Shown: positions 27,781 to 35,370, counted from the stretch's first letter. The stretch: 64,000 bases of DNA from Paludibacteraceae bacterium (GCA_028694915.1 JAQVJY010000007.1:1-64000), one strand, 5' to 3'. Numbers and translations are program-made. Notes: generated by a model not told the origin, from the letters alone.

Positions 27781-28329
27781 ATGGAAATTATAGAAACTCC
27801 GATTAAAGATTTAGTGATTATTAAACCGCGTGTTTTTGAAGATGCGCGTGGCTTTTTTTGTGAAACTTATAACGAAGAACGTTATCAGGCAGCTGGTATT
27901 AAACAACATTTTGTACAAGATAATCAATCAAAGTCCAGTTATGGCGTGATACGTGGCTTACATTTTCAATTAGCGCCTTATAGTCAAGCGAAGTTGGTGT
28001 CGGTAAGCATCGGCTCGGTGTGGGATGTGGCGGTCGATTTGCGTCGTAACTCACCGACTTTTGGACAATGGTATGGTGTGGAATTGACGGCTGAAAATCA
28101 TCTTCAATTCCTGATTCCACAAGGATTTGCACACGGTTTTTCGGTGTTGAGCGAAACCGCACTTTTTACCTACAAATGCGATAATTTGTATCATCCCGAA
28201 GTGGATGGTGGTTTGATGTTCAATGATCCCGATTTGAATATTGATTGGAAAATTCCTGTAGATAAAGCCATCGTTTCCGATAAAGATATGAAACATCCTT
28301 TCTTGAAAGATTTGAAGGTGAATTTTTGA
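27781..28329 (+). CDS. rfbC: dTDP-4-dehydrorhamnose 3,5-epimerase
   Basis: A 182-aa cupin-fold epimerase of the RmlC family, which converts dTDP-4-keto-6-deoxy-glucose to the L-lyxo sugar. Visible motifs: DARGFFCETYNEERY (about 20), NQSKSSYGVIRGLHFQ (about 43, with the catalytic His), VDLRRNSPTFGQW (about 83), FLIPQGFAHGFSVLSE (about 110) and TYKCDNLYHPEVDGG (about 130). Length is standard. It is the last gene of the run; a strong terminator follows 4 nt after the stop. Confidence 0.96.
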   Translation: MEIIETPIKDLVIIKPRVFEDARGFFCETYNEERYQAAGIKQHFVQDNQSKSSYGVIRGLHFQLAPYSQAKLVSVSIGSVWDVAVDLRRNSPTFGQWYGVELTAENHLQFLIPQGFAHGFSVLSETALFTYKCDNLYHPEVDGGLMFNDPDLNIDWKIPVDKAIVSDKDMKHPFLKDLKVNF

Positions 28330-28332
28330 TAT

Positions 28333-28363
28333 AAAAAAAGCGGAAAACTAATCCGCTTTTTTT
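28333..28363 (+). terminator. Terminator between rfbC and dapL
   Basis: A 12-bp stem (AAAAAAAGCGGA / TCCGCTTTTTTT) with a 7-nt loop. Its A/T tracts make it usable in both directions, and it separates the convergent rfbC and dapL genes. Confidence 0.85.
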
Positions 28364-28366
28364 GTT

Positions 28367-29545
28367 TTATAATATCGCTCTGATGCGTTCCATCGCTTCT
28401 TTGGTGGCTTCGTACGTATTGAAGGTAGACAGGCGGAAATAATGTTCGCCCGAAGGACCAAAGCCCACGCCTGGTGTGCCAACCACGTACACGGTTTTGA
28501 GCAGGTAATCGAAAAAATCCCACGACGTTAATCCTTTAGGACATTTCAACCAAATGTAAGGCGAATTGTGTCCGCCGCTGTAGAAAATACCTTTTTCTTC
28601 CAAAACGTCGGTAATCAGTTTTACATTCCGTTTGTAGTAGGCAATATTTTCGTCGGCTTGTGCTAAACCTTCTGGCGATAAAGCGGCTGTTAAACCACGT
28701 TGTGTAGCGTAAGGTGCGCCGTTGTATTTCGTAGTTTGGCGTTGTTGCCACATACGATTAAGACTGACGCCTTCGCGTATTAACTCTTTTGGAACTACGG
28801 TGTAACCGCTACGTACGCAAGTAAATCCAGCAGTTTTCGACAAACTATTGAATTCCATAGCACAAGTGCGTGCGCCTTCTATTTCAAAAATGGAATGTGG
28901 TTTATCTTTATCTGTAATAAAACGTTCGTAGGCGTTATCGTATAAAATAATCGCTTCGTGTTTGTTGGCATAATCGACCCACGCTTTGAGTTCTTCGTAG
29001 TTAAAGGTTGCTCCGGTAGGATTGTTAGGCGAACACAAATAAATCATGTCAGAGGCAAAATCGGGTGGAATTGGCAAAAAGTTATTTGCTTCGGTGCAAG
29101 GAATGTATTTGATGTGTTGTCCGTCCATTAACGACGTGGCTTTGTAAAGTGGATAGACCGGATCAGGAATCAACACCGTATTGCCAGAGGCGAATAAATC
29201 GGTAATGTTGGCAATATCTTCGCCAATACCATCGCCAATGGTCATCTCTTCAAAATCCACAGCTACGCCGTACGCCAAATAATAATCTTGTACCGCTTTT
29301 TTTGCAAATTTATAACCTAATTCGGGGCCATAACCGCGAAATGTTTCCACGTGTTTCAGCTCTTCGGTGGCTTTTACCATAGCATCAACCGCGATGGGAG
29401 CGAGTGGGCGAGTGACGTCGCCAATACCCAATTTAATCACTGGCGCATCGGGATTTGCTTTGATAAACGCCGACGTGCGATTGGCTATTTCCGTAAACAA
29501 ATAGTTTGCTTCTAGTTTTTCGTAGTTTAAGTTTATTTTTACCAT
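28367..29545 (-). CDS. dapL: LL-diaminopimelate aminotransferase-like protein
   Basis: A 392-aa fold-type I PLP aminotransferase of the DapL family. Such enzymes make LL-diaminopimelate for lysine and peptidoglycan from tetrahydrodipicolinate in one step. The N-terminus (KLGIGDVTRPLAP) and ETFRGYGPELGY (about 68) are characteristic. The PLP Lys is in FNSLSKTAGFTCVR (about 233), CSPNNPTGATFN lies near 158, and VVGTPGVGFGPSGE sits near the end. Oddity: the usual SDGAKCDTGN-type block, which helps hold the PLP phosphate in known DapL proteins, reads IGDGIGEDIAN here (about 104), so the Ala-Lys is missing. The protein is also somewhat shorter than the usual roughly 410 aa. A divergent DapL or a relative with another substrate is possible. 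Confidence 0.85.
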   Translation of the reverse strand: MVKINLNYEKLEANYLFTEIANRTSAFIKANPDAPVIKLGIGDVTRPLAPIAVDAMVKATEELKHVETFRGYGPELGYKFAKKAVQDYYLAYGVAVDFEEMTIGDGIGEDIANITDLFASGNTVLIPDPVYPLYKATSLMDGQHIKYIPCTEANNFLPIPPDFASDMIYLCSPNNPTGATFNYEELKAWVDYANKHEAIILYDNAYERFITDKDKPHSIFEIEGARTCAMEFNSLSKTAGFTCVRSGYTVVPKELIREGVSLNRMWQQRQTTKYNGAPYATQRGLTAALSPEGLAQADENIAYYKRNVKLITDVLEEKGIFYSGGHNSPYIWLKCPKGLTSWDFFDYLLKTVYVVGTPGVGFGPSGEHYFRLSTFNTYEATKEAMERIRAIL

Positions 29546-29577
29546 GCTGGTTCTAATTTATCGTTTGTTTAGCCTTG

Positions 29578-29585
29578 CAAAGATA
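29578..29585 (-). promoter_or_regulatory. -7 box of dapL
   Basis: Minus-strand TATCTTTG, a perfect TAnnTTTG match, 33 nt upstream of the dapL ATG at 29545. It stands 22 nt from the opposing hemW -7 box, so this is a compact divergent promoter region. Confidence 0.55.
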
Positions 29586-29607
29586 CAGAAAAGTTCGCTT
29601 TTTGTGC

Positions 29608-29615
29608 TATCTTTG
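29608..29615 (+). promoter_or_regulatory. -7 box of hemW
   Basis: TATCTTTG, a perfect match, 26 nt upstream of the ATG at 29641. It supports the 29641 start, because the longer frame would begin upstream of the promoter. Confidence 0.55.
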
Positions 29616-29640
29616 TCTGCTTAAAAGTATCATTTTTCGT

Positions 29641-30771
29641 ATGGCGTCACTTTATCTACATATTCCATTTTGCAAAAGTCGTTGTATTTACTGCGATTTT
29701 TACTCGGGTACCGACACGTCGCAGCGTGCGAGCTACGTTCAGGCGTTGTGTAACGAACTCAGACTGCGCTCAATGTATCTCCCGACGCGTGTGCTGGATT
29801 CTATTTACTTTGGTGGCGGTACGCCTTCCTTATTGCAGAAAAATGATTTTGAGCGTCTATTTGAAGCAATTCATACCTGTTTCACCTTGTCGCCTGCTGC
29901 TGAAATTACACTTGAATGTAATCCAGACGATTTGACTCCGAGTTATGTGGCGCAATTACAGGAGTTGCCATTCAATCGCATTAGCATTGGCATTCAAAGT
30001 TTTGACGATGTGGAATTGCGTTTTCTTAATCGTCGACATACGGCTCAGCAAGCACAAGAAGCAGTGGCTTTATGCCAAGCGCATGGTTTCGATAACATCA
30101 GCATCGATTTGATGTACGGTTTGCCCAATCAAACGCCAGAAACGTGGCGCAATACCTTGGCTGTGGCTATGAATTTAGGCGTGCAACATCTGTCGGCGTA
30201 TAGTTTGATGTACGAAGAAGGTTCGCCTTTAAGCCGTTTGCGTAACGCTCATAAAATTACAGAACTCGACGAGGCAACTTCTGTGGCGTTGTTCGAACAG
30301 TTGATTGATACCGTGGCGTTGCATGGTTTTGAGCAATACGAAATTTCTAATTTCTGTTTGCCATCGTTTCATTCGCGTCATAATTCCATTTATTGGCACG
30401 GCGTGCCGTATTTAGGCGTTGGTGCGGCGGCTCACTCATTCGATGGTGTTTCGCGTCAGTGGAACGTAGCCAATACAGTGCGTTATATGGCTGGTGTAGC
30501 GGTTGGAAAATTGGAAGTGGAACGCGAAGACCTTACCGACGATGAACGCTATAATGAATTTGTATTTACCGCTTTACGTACTCGTTCTGGTATTAATTTG
30601 TCCGATTTAGAACACCAATTTGGCAACGCCCGTTTGGCGTATTGTTTGCGACTGGCGCAACCGTATATCGACGGCGGTCAGCTTGAATTACACACTGGTC
30701 AGTTGGCTTTGACACGTGCCGGCATTTTTGTGTCCGACGGCATTATGAGCGATTTGTGCTATGTGGATTAA
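29641..30771 (+). CDS. hemW: Radical SAM heme chaperone HemW
   Basis: A 376-aa radical-SAM protein of the HemN-like/HemW group. The start is set where the N-terminus matches the family (MASLYLHIPFCKSRCIYCDFYS). The CxxxCxxC iron-sulfur motif follows directly (Cys 11, 15, 18). An upstream in-frame start at 29575 would place the predicted promoter inside the gene. Other signatures: YFGGGTPSLL (about 57), LECNPDDLTPSYV (about 93), NRISIGIQSFDD (about 112), SIDLMYGLPNQTPETW (from about 156), and SAYSLMYEEGSPL. Family knowledge: HemW binds heme and may deliver it to cytochromes; it is not the coproporphyrinogen oxidase. Confidence 0.93.
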   Translation: MASLYLHIPFCKSRCIYCDFYSGTDTSQRASYVQALCNELRLRSMYLPTRVLDSIYFGGGTPSLLQKNDFERLFEAIHTCFTLSPAAEITLECNPDDLTPSYVAQLQELPFNRISIGIQSFDDVELRFLNRRHTAQQAQEAVALCQAHGFDNISIDLMYGLPNQTPETWRNTLAVAMNLGVQHLSAYSLMYEEGSPLSRLRNAHKITELDEATSVALFEQLIDTVALHGFEQYEISNFCLPSFHSRHNSIYWHGVPYLGVGAAAHSFDGVSRQWNVANTVRYMAGVAVGKLEVEREDLTDDERYNEFVFTALRTRSGINLSDLEHQFGNARLAYCLRLAQPYIDGGQLELHTGQLALTRAGIFVSDGIMSDLCYVD

Positions 30772-30793
30772 ATGCATTATCGACTATTTTTTT

Positions 30794-30801
30794 TATCTTT
30801 G
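30794..30801 (+). promoter_or_regulatory. -7 box for the DUF389 gene
   Basis: TATCTTTG, a perfect TAnnTTTG match, 27 nt upstream of the ATG at 30828. Confidence 0.5.
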
Positions 30802-30827
30802 CTTGTCAAACTTAATATAACCGAGTT

Positions 30828-32219
30828 ATGGAAGAACCTCAAGAATCAAAAAAACAACTGTTTTGGCGTGAGTTAAAGCACTATATCAAGGAACTGATTG
30901 ACCTTAATGCTGATGCCGATCCTCATACTACCATTGATAACATTTCCAAAGGAGTGGAGTTTAGAGGTGTCAATGTGTGGATTTTAGTATTTGCTATTGT
31001 GGTGGCTTCTATTGGTCTGAATATGAACTCAACGGCGGTTATCATTGGCGCCATGTTAATTTCACCGTTGATGAATCCGATTATGGGGTTGGGTTTAGGT
31101 GTGGGTATTAGCGATAACGATTTGATTCGTAAGTCGTTGAAAAACTTGTTAATCATGGTGGTGGTGAGTTTAATCGCTTCCACTACTTACTTCTTATTGA
31201 CGCCGTTGAGTGATGCACAATCTGAATTGTTAGCGCGCACAAAGCCCACTATCTTTGATGTGCTAATTGCCCTATTTGGTGGTTTGGCTGGTATTGTAGC
31301 GTCCTCGCGTAAGCAGGAAAAAGTCACGGTCGTATCGGGCGTGGCCATTGCTACGGCGTTGATGCCTCCGCTGTGTACCGCTGGTTATGGTTTGGGAACA
31401 GGTCAATTTGTCTATTTCTTTGGCGCGTTTTACCTCTTTTTTATCAATTCGTTTTTCATAGCACTCGCCACGTTTATTATGACGCGTTATCTGAAATTCC
31501 CACAAAAAGTCTATTTAGATCACGCCAAAGAAAAACGCGTACGTCATGCCATTCTGTTCTTTTCCATTTTGGTGATTATTCCTAGTTTTTTTATTGGTTT
31601 GAGCGTGATTCGTGAGACGTCGTTCAACAACCAAGCGATTAAATATGTGTCGGCTATTGAACATAGCGCGATGTTCGACGACGTGCAAATTTTGAATGTA
31701 AAACGTTCGTATACTTCTAAAGAACAAACTATTACATTGTCGTTGATAGGCACGCCACTTACCGAAGATCAAATCGAGTTATTACAAAAACGGTTGCCTG
31801 AATTTGGCTTAGAACAAGCCAAATTAATCATTCGCCATGCAGGCGGTGGTAGTTTGGATATTGATACGCAAGCCACTATGTTACAACACTTTTTGGAACG
31901 TAAAGAGGAGCAGTTAGCCAACCGAGATTCTACTATTTCGCAGTTACGCGAACAACTCGCTTCGTTTGAAACAAAGGCTAAAATAACGCCCGAGCAGTTG
32001 GCGCGCGAAGTGCAAGTACTTTACCCGCATCTGTTGTCGTTTTCGGTGGCAGAATCCGAAGAAATTAATCTGAAAACCCAACAAAAACAGACCATTCCCG
32101 TGGTAAATAGTACGTGGAGTGTAACACCTACCGCTTTGGAACAGCAACAATTCTCCGATTGGATGAAGGCGCGCTTAAATACCAACACGATTAGAATTGT
32201 GAACGAAGTGTCTAACTAA
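30828..32219 (+). CDS. DUF389 domain membrane protein
   Basis: A 463-aa membrane protein of the DUF389 (TIGR00341) family. The first about 40 residues are soluble. The hydrophobic DUF389 core (about 48-265) contains about six helices with SIGLNMNSTAVIIGAMLISPLMNPIMGLG, IVASSRKQEKVTVVSGVAIATALMPPLC and an aromatic FFGAFYLFFINSFFIAL. The C-terminal half (about 270-460) is soluble, with a coiled-coil stretch (EERKEEQLANRDSTISQL, about 350). The function of the family is unsettled. It is a single gene with its own promoter and terminator. Confidence 0.92.
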   Translation: MEEPQESKKQLFWRELKHYIKELIDLNADADPHTTIDNISKGVEFRGVNVWILVFAIVVASIGLNMNSTAVIIGAMLISPLMNPIMGLGLGVGISDNDLIRKSLKNLLIMVVVSLIASTTYFLLTPLSDAQSELLARTKPTIFDVLIALFGGLAGIVASSRKQEKVTVVSGVAIATALMPPLCTAGYGLGTGQFVYFFGAFYLFFINSFFIALATFIMTRYLKFPQKVYLDHAKEKRVRHAILFFSILVIIPSFFIGLSVIRETSFNNQAIKYVSAIEHSAMFDDVQILNVKRSYTSKEQTITLSLIGTPLTEDQIELLQKRLPEFGLEQAKLIIRHAGGGSLDIDTQATMLQHFLERKEEQLANRDSTISQLREQLASFETKAKITPEQLAREVQVLYPHLLSFSVAESEEINLKTQQKQTIPVVNSTWSVTPTALEQQQFSDWMKARLNTNTIRIVNEVSN

Positions 32220-32248
32220 AAAAAAGCTCCCAATCGGGAGCTTTTTTT
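32219..32248 (+). terminator. Terminator after the DUF389 gene
   Basis: A 13-bp perfect stem (AAAAAAAGCTCCC / GGGAGCTTTTTTT) with a 4-nt loop, starting at the stop codon. It also marks the left edge of the AT-rich accessory island. Confidence 0.88.
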
Positions 32249-32287
32249 ATGTATAATTAATTTAATAGATAGATTACAAAAGATATA

Positions 32288-32587
32288 TTACCGATTGTGT
32301 AATTTATTATGGCAGTTATCGCAAACGGAAACAAGCCAATCAATCGGTTCTTTACCAATATTCCATTTTGCATACCGTTTGTGGTGAACCTGCGTGGCGC
32401 GAGCGCCACAGTAAACACACCGCCAATTATCTCGTTTAAATACAACATATCTTTTCCGTTGCCAAGCCTCTGATTTTAGATACTCATTTCTGTAATAATC
32501 ACGTCTTTGCTTGCGCTGGTGTTCAAAGGCAAAATGCTTTAGAATAAATACCGCTATTATAAGAAATATTAAGAGAAATGCGTGCAT
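32288..32587 (-). CDS. Membrane-anchored HNH endonuclease-like protein
   Basis: A 99-aa protein: an N-terminal transmembrane helix (about 2-18, HAFLLIFLIIAVFILK), a basic stretch (QRKQRRDYYRN), then a compact HNH nuclease domain. The motif is visible: CVYCGARATQVHHKRYAKW (first Cys pair and the HH of HNH) and VCDNCHNKLH (second Cys pair and the Asn/His). Four Cys suggest a structural zinc. HNH domains cut DNA; a membrane helix in front is unusual for one. It is the last gene of the accessory island, closest to the conserved side. Confidence 0.75.
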   Translation of the reverse strand: MHAFLLIFLIIAVFILKHFAFEHQRKQRRDYYRNEYLKSEAWQRKRYVVFKRDNWRCVYCGARATQVHHKRYAKWNIGKEPIDWLVSVCDNCHNKLHNR

Positions 32588-32601
32588 AGTTTATTTCTGA
32601 T

Positions 32602-32658
32602 TTTGGCGCAAATTAGGAATTGGAAATTACGTTCGCAGATAAGTAAACTTGCGCCAAA
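32602..32658. repeat. Palindromic-ended repeat, copy 1 of 2
   Basis: A 57-nt non-coding element with perfect 10-bp terminal inverted repeats (TTTGGCGCAA / TTGCGCCAAA). Its reverse complement aligns with copy 2 at 34728-34779: both share CTGCGAACGT in the core and AATTTGCGCC at one end, with about 40 of 45 aligned bases identical and a 2-nt length difference. It lies between the HNH gene and the HEPN-like gene. Confidence 0.8.
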
Positions 32659-32681
32659 GAGGTCAAACGGGGGATATTTAT

Positions 32682-33254
32682 TTATTCCTCAATTTTATCA
32701 TTATCCTCATAATTCCCAATTAGATCTTTAAAATCATCAATATCTTTTCGAAAATCTTTAAACGTTACTTGATAATTATCATAAACGTCATCAAATAATT
32801 CCCAAATTTTATCAAAAGTTGCTTTTACACTTTCACATTGTTCAGATATTTGGTTAATGGTGTCATTCTTTGTCAACTTATGTACAATCTGAATTCGAGT
32901 ATTATTCAAATCATTTGCTAGTTCAGCAAGTTGTCTAATATTTTCATCAATTACTGATAGTGTGAGTTCCTGAATTAACTGTCCAAACATTTTTTTCTTT
33001 AGGCTTCTATTTTGAAACTCTTGTGGAAATACTTTAAGTTGAATATAAAAGGTTGAACATTCTATTAGTATTCTAATGAATTCCTCTGTTAATTGTTGAT
33101 ATATTAAAACGGAGGCTAAATATCCTTCAATAGTTTTAGTATCAAATGAATTGTCAGCAAGCAGATTTAAATCAGTTAAATAATCTGGTCGTTCAAAACT
33201 TGGCCAATTGTCGGAGTTTGCGAGTTTTTTCAGAATTTCATCTTCGTACGCCAT
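32682..33254 (-). CDS. HEPN-like helical protein, unknown function
   Basis: A 190-aa soluble, almost all-helical acidic protein. Residues 117-128 read NNTRIQIVHKLT, containing an R-x4-H pair (Arg120, His125) preceded by polar residues. R-x4-6-H is the catalytic signature of HEPN ribonucleases, placed here after a helix as in HEPN proteins. The rest (QLTEEFIRILIECSTFYIQL about 53, and the acidic C-terminus) matches no family I recognise. It lies between the HNH-membrane gene and the HNH/IF2-like nuclease in the island, with the first repeat element 24 nt downstream. HEPN membership is inferred from one motif; alternatives are an inert helical protein or an antitoxin-like partner. Confidence 0.6.
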   Translation of the reverse strand: MAYEDEILKKLANSDNWPSFERPDYLTDLNLLADNSFDTKTIEGYLASVLIYQQLTEEFIRILIECSTFYIQLKVFPQEFQNRSLKKKMFGQLIQELTLSVIDENIRQLAELANDLNNTRIQIVHKLTKNDTINQISEQCESVKATFDKIWELFDDVYDNYQVTFKDFRKDIDDFKDLIGNYEDNDKIEE

Positions 33255-33446
33255 AATTTTTAGATATTTTTTTAGACGTTAATTTCGTAACCAAATGATT
33301 TTTTTTATTTTGGGATAGAATATATAATTTTTAGAGTTATAGAAACCCTATTTTGGCACAAGCTAGAAAATTGCCCCCAATAACTGGCAAAGTATGGATT
33401 CTTTTCTGGAATTTAAAAATGAATTTTGTTGTAATATCTTAAGATT

Positions 33447-34130
33447 TCAATTGATTGCTTTAAAAGTCGAGTTATAAATTTTAGCATGTTTTTGTAGCTT
33501 TTGCTTAAGGATCTCTATATCAGATTCTAGTTTTAAATTATGAATTTTTCTATGACAATTTGGACATAATGCTACTACATTTTCAATAGAATCTTTTCCC
33601 CCTTTAGATAAATATTCAACATGGTGAGTTTCCAGAAAGGGATTGCCATATTTGTCATGAAAAGGGGCTTTATTTTCACATAGTTCACAAATACCTTTAG
33701 ATCTTATAAGAACAAATTCTCTAATATATTCATTTCGAGTAAATTGATTTAAAACTACACTTTTTGTGTAAGTGATGTCATCGATATTTGAAATTTTATC
33801 GCGCAATTCAATTAATTCACTAGGAATATTAATATCGCTCTTTTCGAGAGTTGAGTCAATTCTATTTAAATGATTTGGAGATGAACTTATTTCAGGGGTT
33901 TTAAGAATGATTTGTTGTAGCAAATCGTAGCTTATTTTTAAATTTGGGTCTAATTTAATTGCAATTCCTTCATCTTCAAACATCAGTTGAATGTTTTTAA
34001 ATCCAATGTTCAATTTTTGACATAGGTGAGCTAATCTAATATTGGCAATCCCATTATCTATTTCTGATAAAACATAATCAGAACTTACCAATAGTTCTCT
34101 AAGATTATTTTTTGATTCTATTTTCTCCAT
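33447..34130 (-). CDS. HNH nuclease with IF2-N-like domain
   Basis: A 227-aa protein with two parts. The N-terminal part (about 25-75, NIRLAHLCQKLNIGFKNIQ... then DPNLKISYDLLQQI) closely follows the helical IF2-N domain of Bacteroidota translation initiation factor IF-2, which typically reads RLxxVARELNVGxxTI...NPNxKI. The C-terminal part (about 148-200) is an HNH nuclease: CELCENKAPFHDKYGNPFLETHHV with a following GGKDSIENVVALCPNCHRKIH. Zinc-binding Cys pairs and the HH and NCH residues are intact. A linker of about 70 residues separates them. The combination suggests a nuclease guided by a protein-protein or nucleic-acid contact. Function inferred only. Part of the accessory island. Confidence 0.75.
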   Translation of the reverse strand: MEKIESKNNLRELLVSSDYVLSEIDNGIANIRLAHLCQKLNIGFKNIQLMFEDEGIAIKLDPNLKISYDLLQQIILKTPEISSSPNHLNRIDSTLEKSDINIPSELIELRDKISNIDDITYTKSVVLNQFTRNEYIREFVLIRSKGICELCENKAPFHDKYGNPFLETHHVEYLSKGGKDSIENVVALCPNCHRKIHNLKLESDIEILKQKLQKHAKIYNSTFKAIN

Positions 34131-34204
34131 AATTAATATTCAACTCTGACACAAGTACAAGTTCTGAAACTTTTCTAAAAGAGTAGCTTTCTTCTTATTA
34201 TTGA

Positions 34205-34633
34205 TTAGTGCATTTTCTCTGCATCAATTTTCCACCCCTCATTTTTTGTTTTTACCCAAAATATTTTTCCTCTTTCACCATCCCTATCTCTTTTAATATC
34301 TCTCTCTGTTGTTACAATTACAGTGACAATAGCACTTTCTTTATTTGCAGATATAAACTCTCCTTTTATTTCATACTCCCATAACTCGTCTTCTGTTAAT
34401 TTTTCGACAACATAATCTATTCTCAATAACTCTTCTTCTGGAGATAAACTTGGAAAAATCAAGTATTTCGCAATTGTTTCTTTATCTTTATTAACTACTG
34501 CATCCAACCATACTTTTGTAAGATCTGAAGGACTTTCAGAACTACAACCAGCTAATAAAAAATTCGCTACAAGAGTTATAATTATTGTAGCCATTGTTTT
34601 GTTTAATTTTTTTAATTGTGTCATTTTTTTCAT
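34205..34633 (-). CDS. Small lipoprotein, DUF4878/NTF2-like
   Basis: A 142-aa lipoprotein: the signal sequence ends in the lipobox FLLAGC|SSES (Cys about 30). The mature part (about 35-142) looks like the DUF4878/lumazine-binding-like (NTF2-like) fold: PSDLTKVWLDAVVNKDKETIAKYL, ELWEYEIKGEFISANKESAIVTVIVT, and a terminal EGWKIDAEKMH, which is the typical last strand. Function unknown. It lies between the HNH/IF2 gene and the second repeat copy; it differs in kind from the surrounding nuclease-like genes. Confidence 0.7.
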   Translation of the reverse strand: MKKMTQLKKLNKTMATIIITLVANFLLAGCSSESPSDLTKVWLDAVVNKDKETIAKYLIFPSLSPEEELLRIDYVVEKLTEDELWEYEIKGEFISANKESAIVTVIVTTERDIKRDRDGERGKIFWVKTKNEGWKIDAEKMH

Positions 34634-34960
34634 ACCCTAATTTGTTACGGGTGCAACTTTTAAATTATTTATTATACTTATATGTAATAACTTATTTAGT
34701 CTCTCTCATAATATTTTATTGTCCGATTTTGGGGCAAATTCACTTACCTGCGAACGTGATTTAATTTATAATTTGCGCCTTTTATTTTCTTACTTTCTGA
34801 ACTGATAATGAATTATGTTACTTATTTTGTCTAGTCTTTAGCGGTTACAAGCAGATGTTTATTGTGACGTAGGCGGGAACCTAAATCGATTAGAGGATAA
34901 ATGCCTGTTAATGCACGAATATTAGATGCATAGTTATGGAAAAGATTTTTTTTTCCATAA
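34634..34960. other. Intergenic region with repeat copy 2
   Basis: A 327-nt non-coding stretch between the lipoprotein gene and the three-helix membrane protein gene. It contains the second palindromic-ended repeat (34728-34779). The remaining part is AT-rich, with a slightly GC-richer patch at about 34840-34920 in which I see no ORF, tRNA or clear hairpin. No perfect TAnnTTTG box was found on the minus strand. Confidence 0.6.
34728..34779. repeat. Palindromic-ended repeat, copy 2 of 2
   Basis: A 52-nt element with imperfect terminal inverted repeats (TTTGGGGCAAAT ... ATTTGCGCC, one mismatch in the paired part). It is the inverted counterpart of 32602-32658 and keeps the core ACTTACCTGCGAACGTGATTT. 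It may be a miniature inverted-repeat element or a site bounding a cassette. Confidence 0.8.
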
Positions 34961-35362
34961 CTATATAAATAAAAACATTACTAATAAAGTTGTTACTATT
35001 AAGATACAATAGAACGGAATTAGCGTTTTTGATAATACACCTGCAATCCAAGTTCTATTTCCTTTACAATAATTTGATGCATTCATATTAAAATCAATAC
35101 GGTCTTCCTCTTTAGTGGTAATTTCATTGTATAAATCTCGGTATTGTCTTTCCTGTGAAATATAAAATCCATCAAGCAACCAAAAAAACGGAATTACAAC
35201 ATATGCAATTAGGACATAATTTAAATTTGTATCTTTGGCTGCCAGTGCTAATAATGCGGAAACTAAAGTAATTGTCCAACCTTTAATCAAAAATGAATTG
35301 GAGTTCATTCTTGTGATTACATCTTGAATAAATTCAAGATGTTTTAGTTTATTTTCATTCAT
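34961..35362 (-). CDS. Three-helix membrane protein paired with TIR protein
   Basis: A 133-aa protein with a short soluble N-terminus (KLKHLEFIQDVITRMNSNS), then three hydrophobic segments (about 24-43, 48-70, 113-133). A charged cytoplasmic loop carries SQERQYRDLYNEITTKEE (about 70-87). The layout, with a signature FLIKGWTITLVSALLALAAKD in the first helix, recalls the small SLATT-type membrane effector proteins of nucleotide-signalling defence systems; assignment to that family is not certain. It starts 8 nt after the stop of the TIR gene and is surely co-transcribed. A pore or membrane effector role would fit but is inferred. Confidence 0.75.
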   Translation of the reverse strand: MNENKLKHLEFIQDVITRMNSNSFLIKGWTITLVSALLALAAKDTNLNYVLIAYVVIPFFWLLDGFYISQERQYRDLYNEITTKEEDRIDFNMNASNYCKGNRTWIAGVLSKTLIPFYCILIVTTLLVMFLFI

Positions 35363-35370
35363 GATATTAA

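Noticed and set aside
33350..33400. A possible third degenerate copy of the palindromic repeat between the HEPN-like and HNH genes
   Set aside because: Only short end-like stretches (TTTTGGCACAA, AATTGCCCCCAA) are seen and the conserved core CTGCGAACGT is missing.
32602..34779. Integron attC sites or a cassette array
   Set aside because: The ends of the elements lack the GTTRRRY/RYYYAAC core sites, no integrase gene is visible, and only two copies occur, in inverted orientation.
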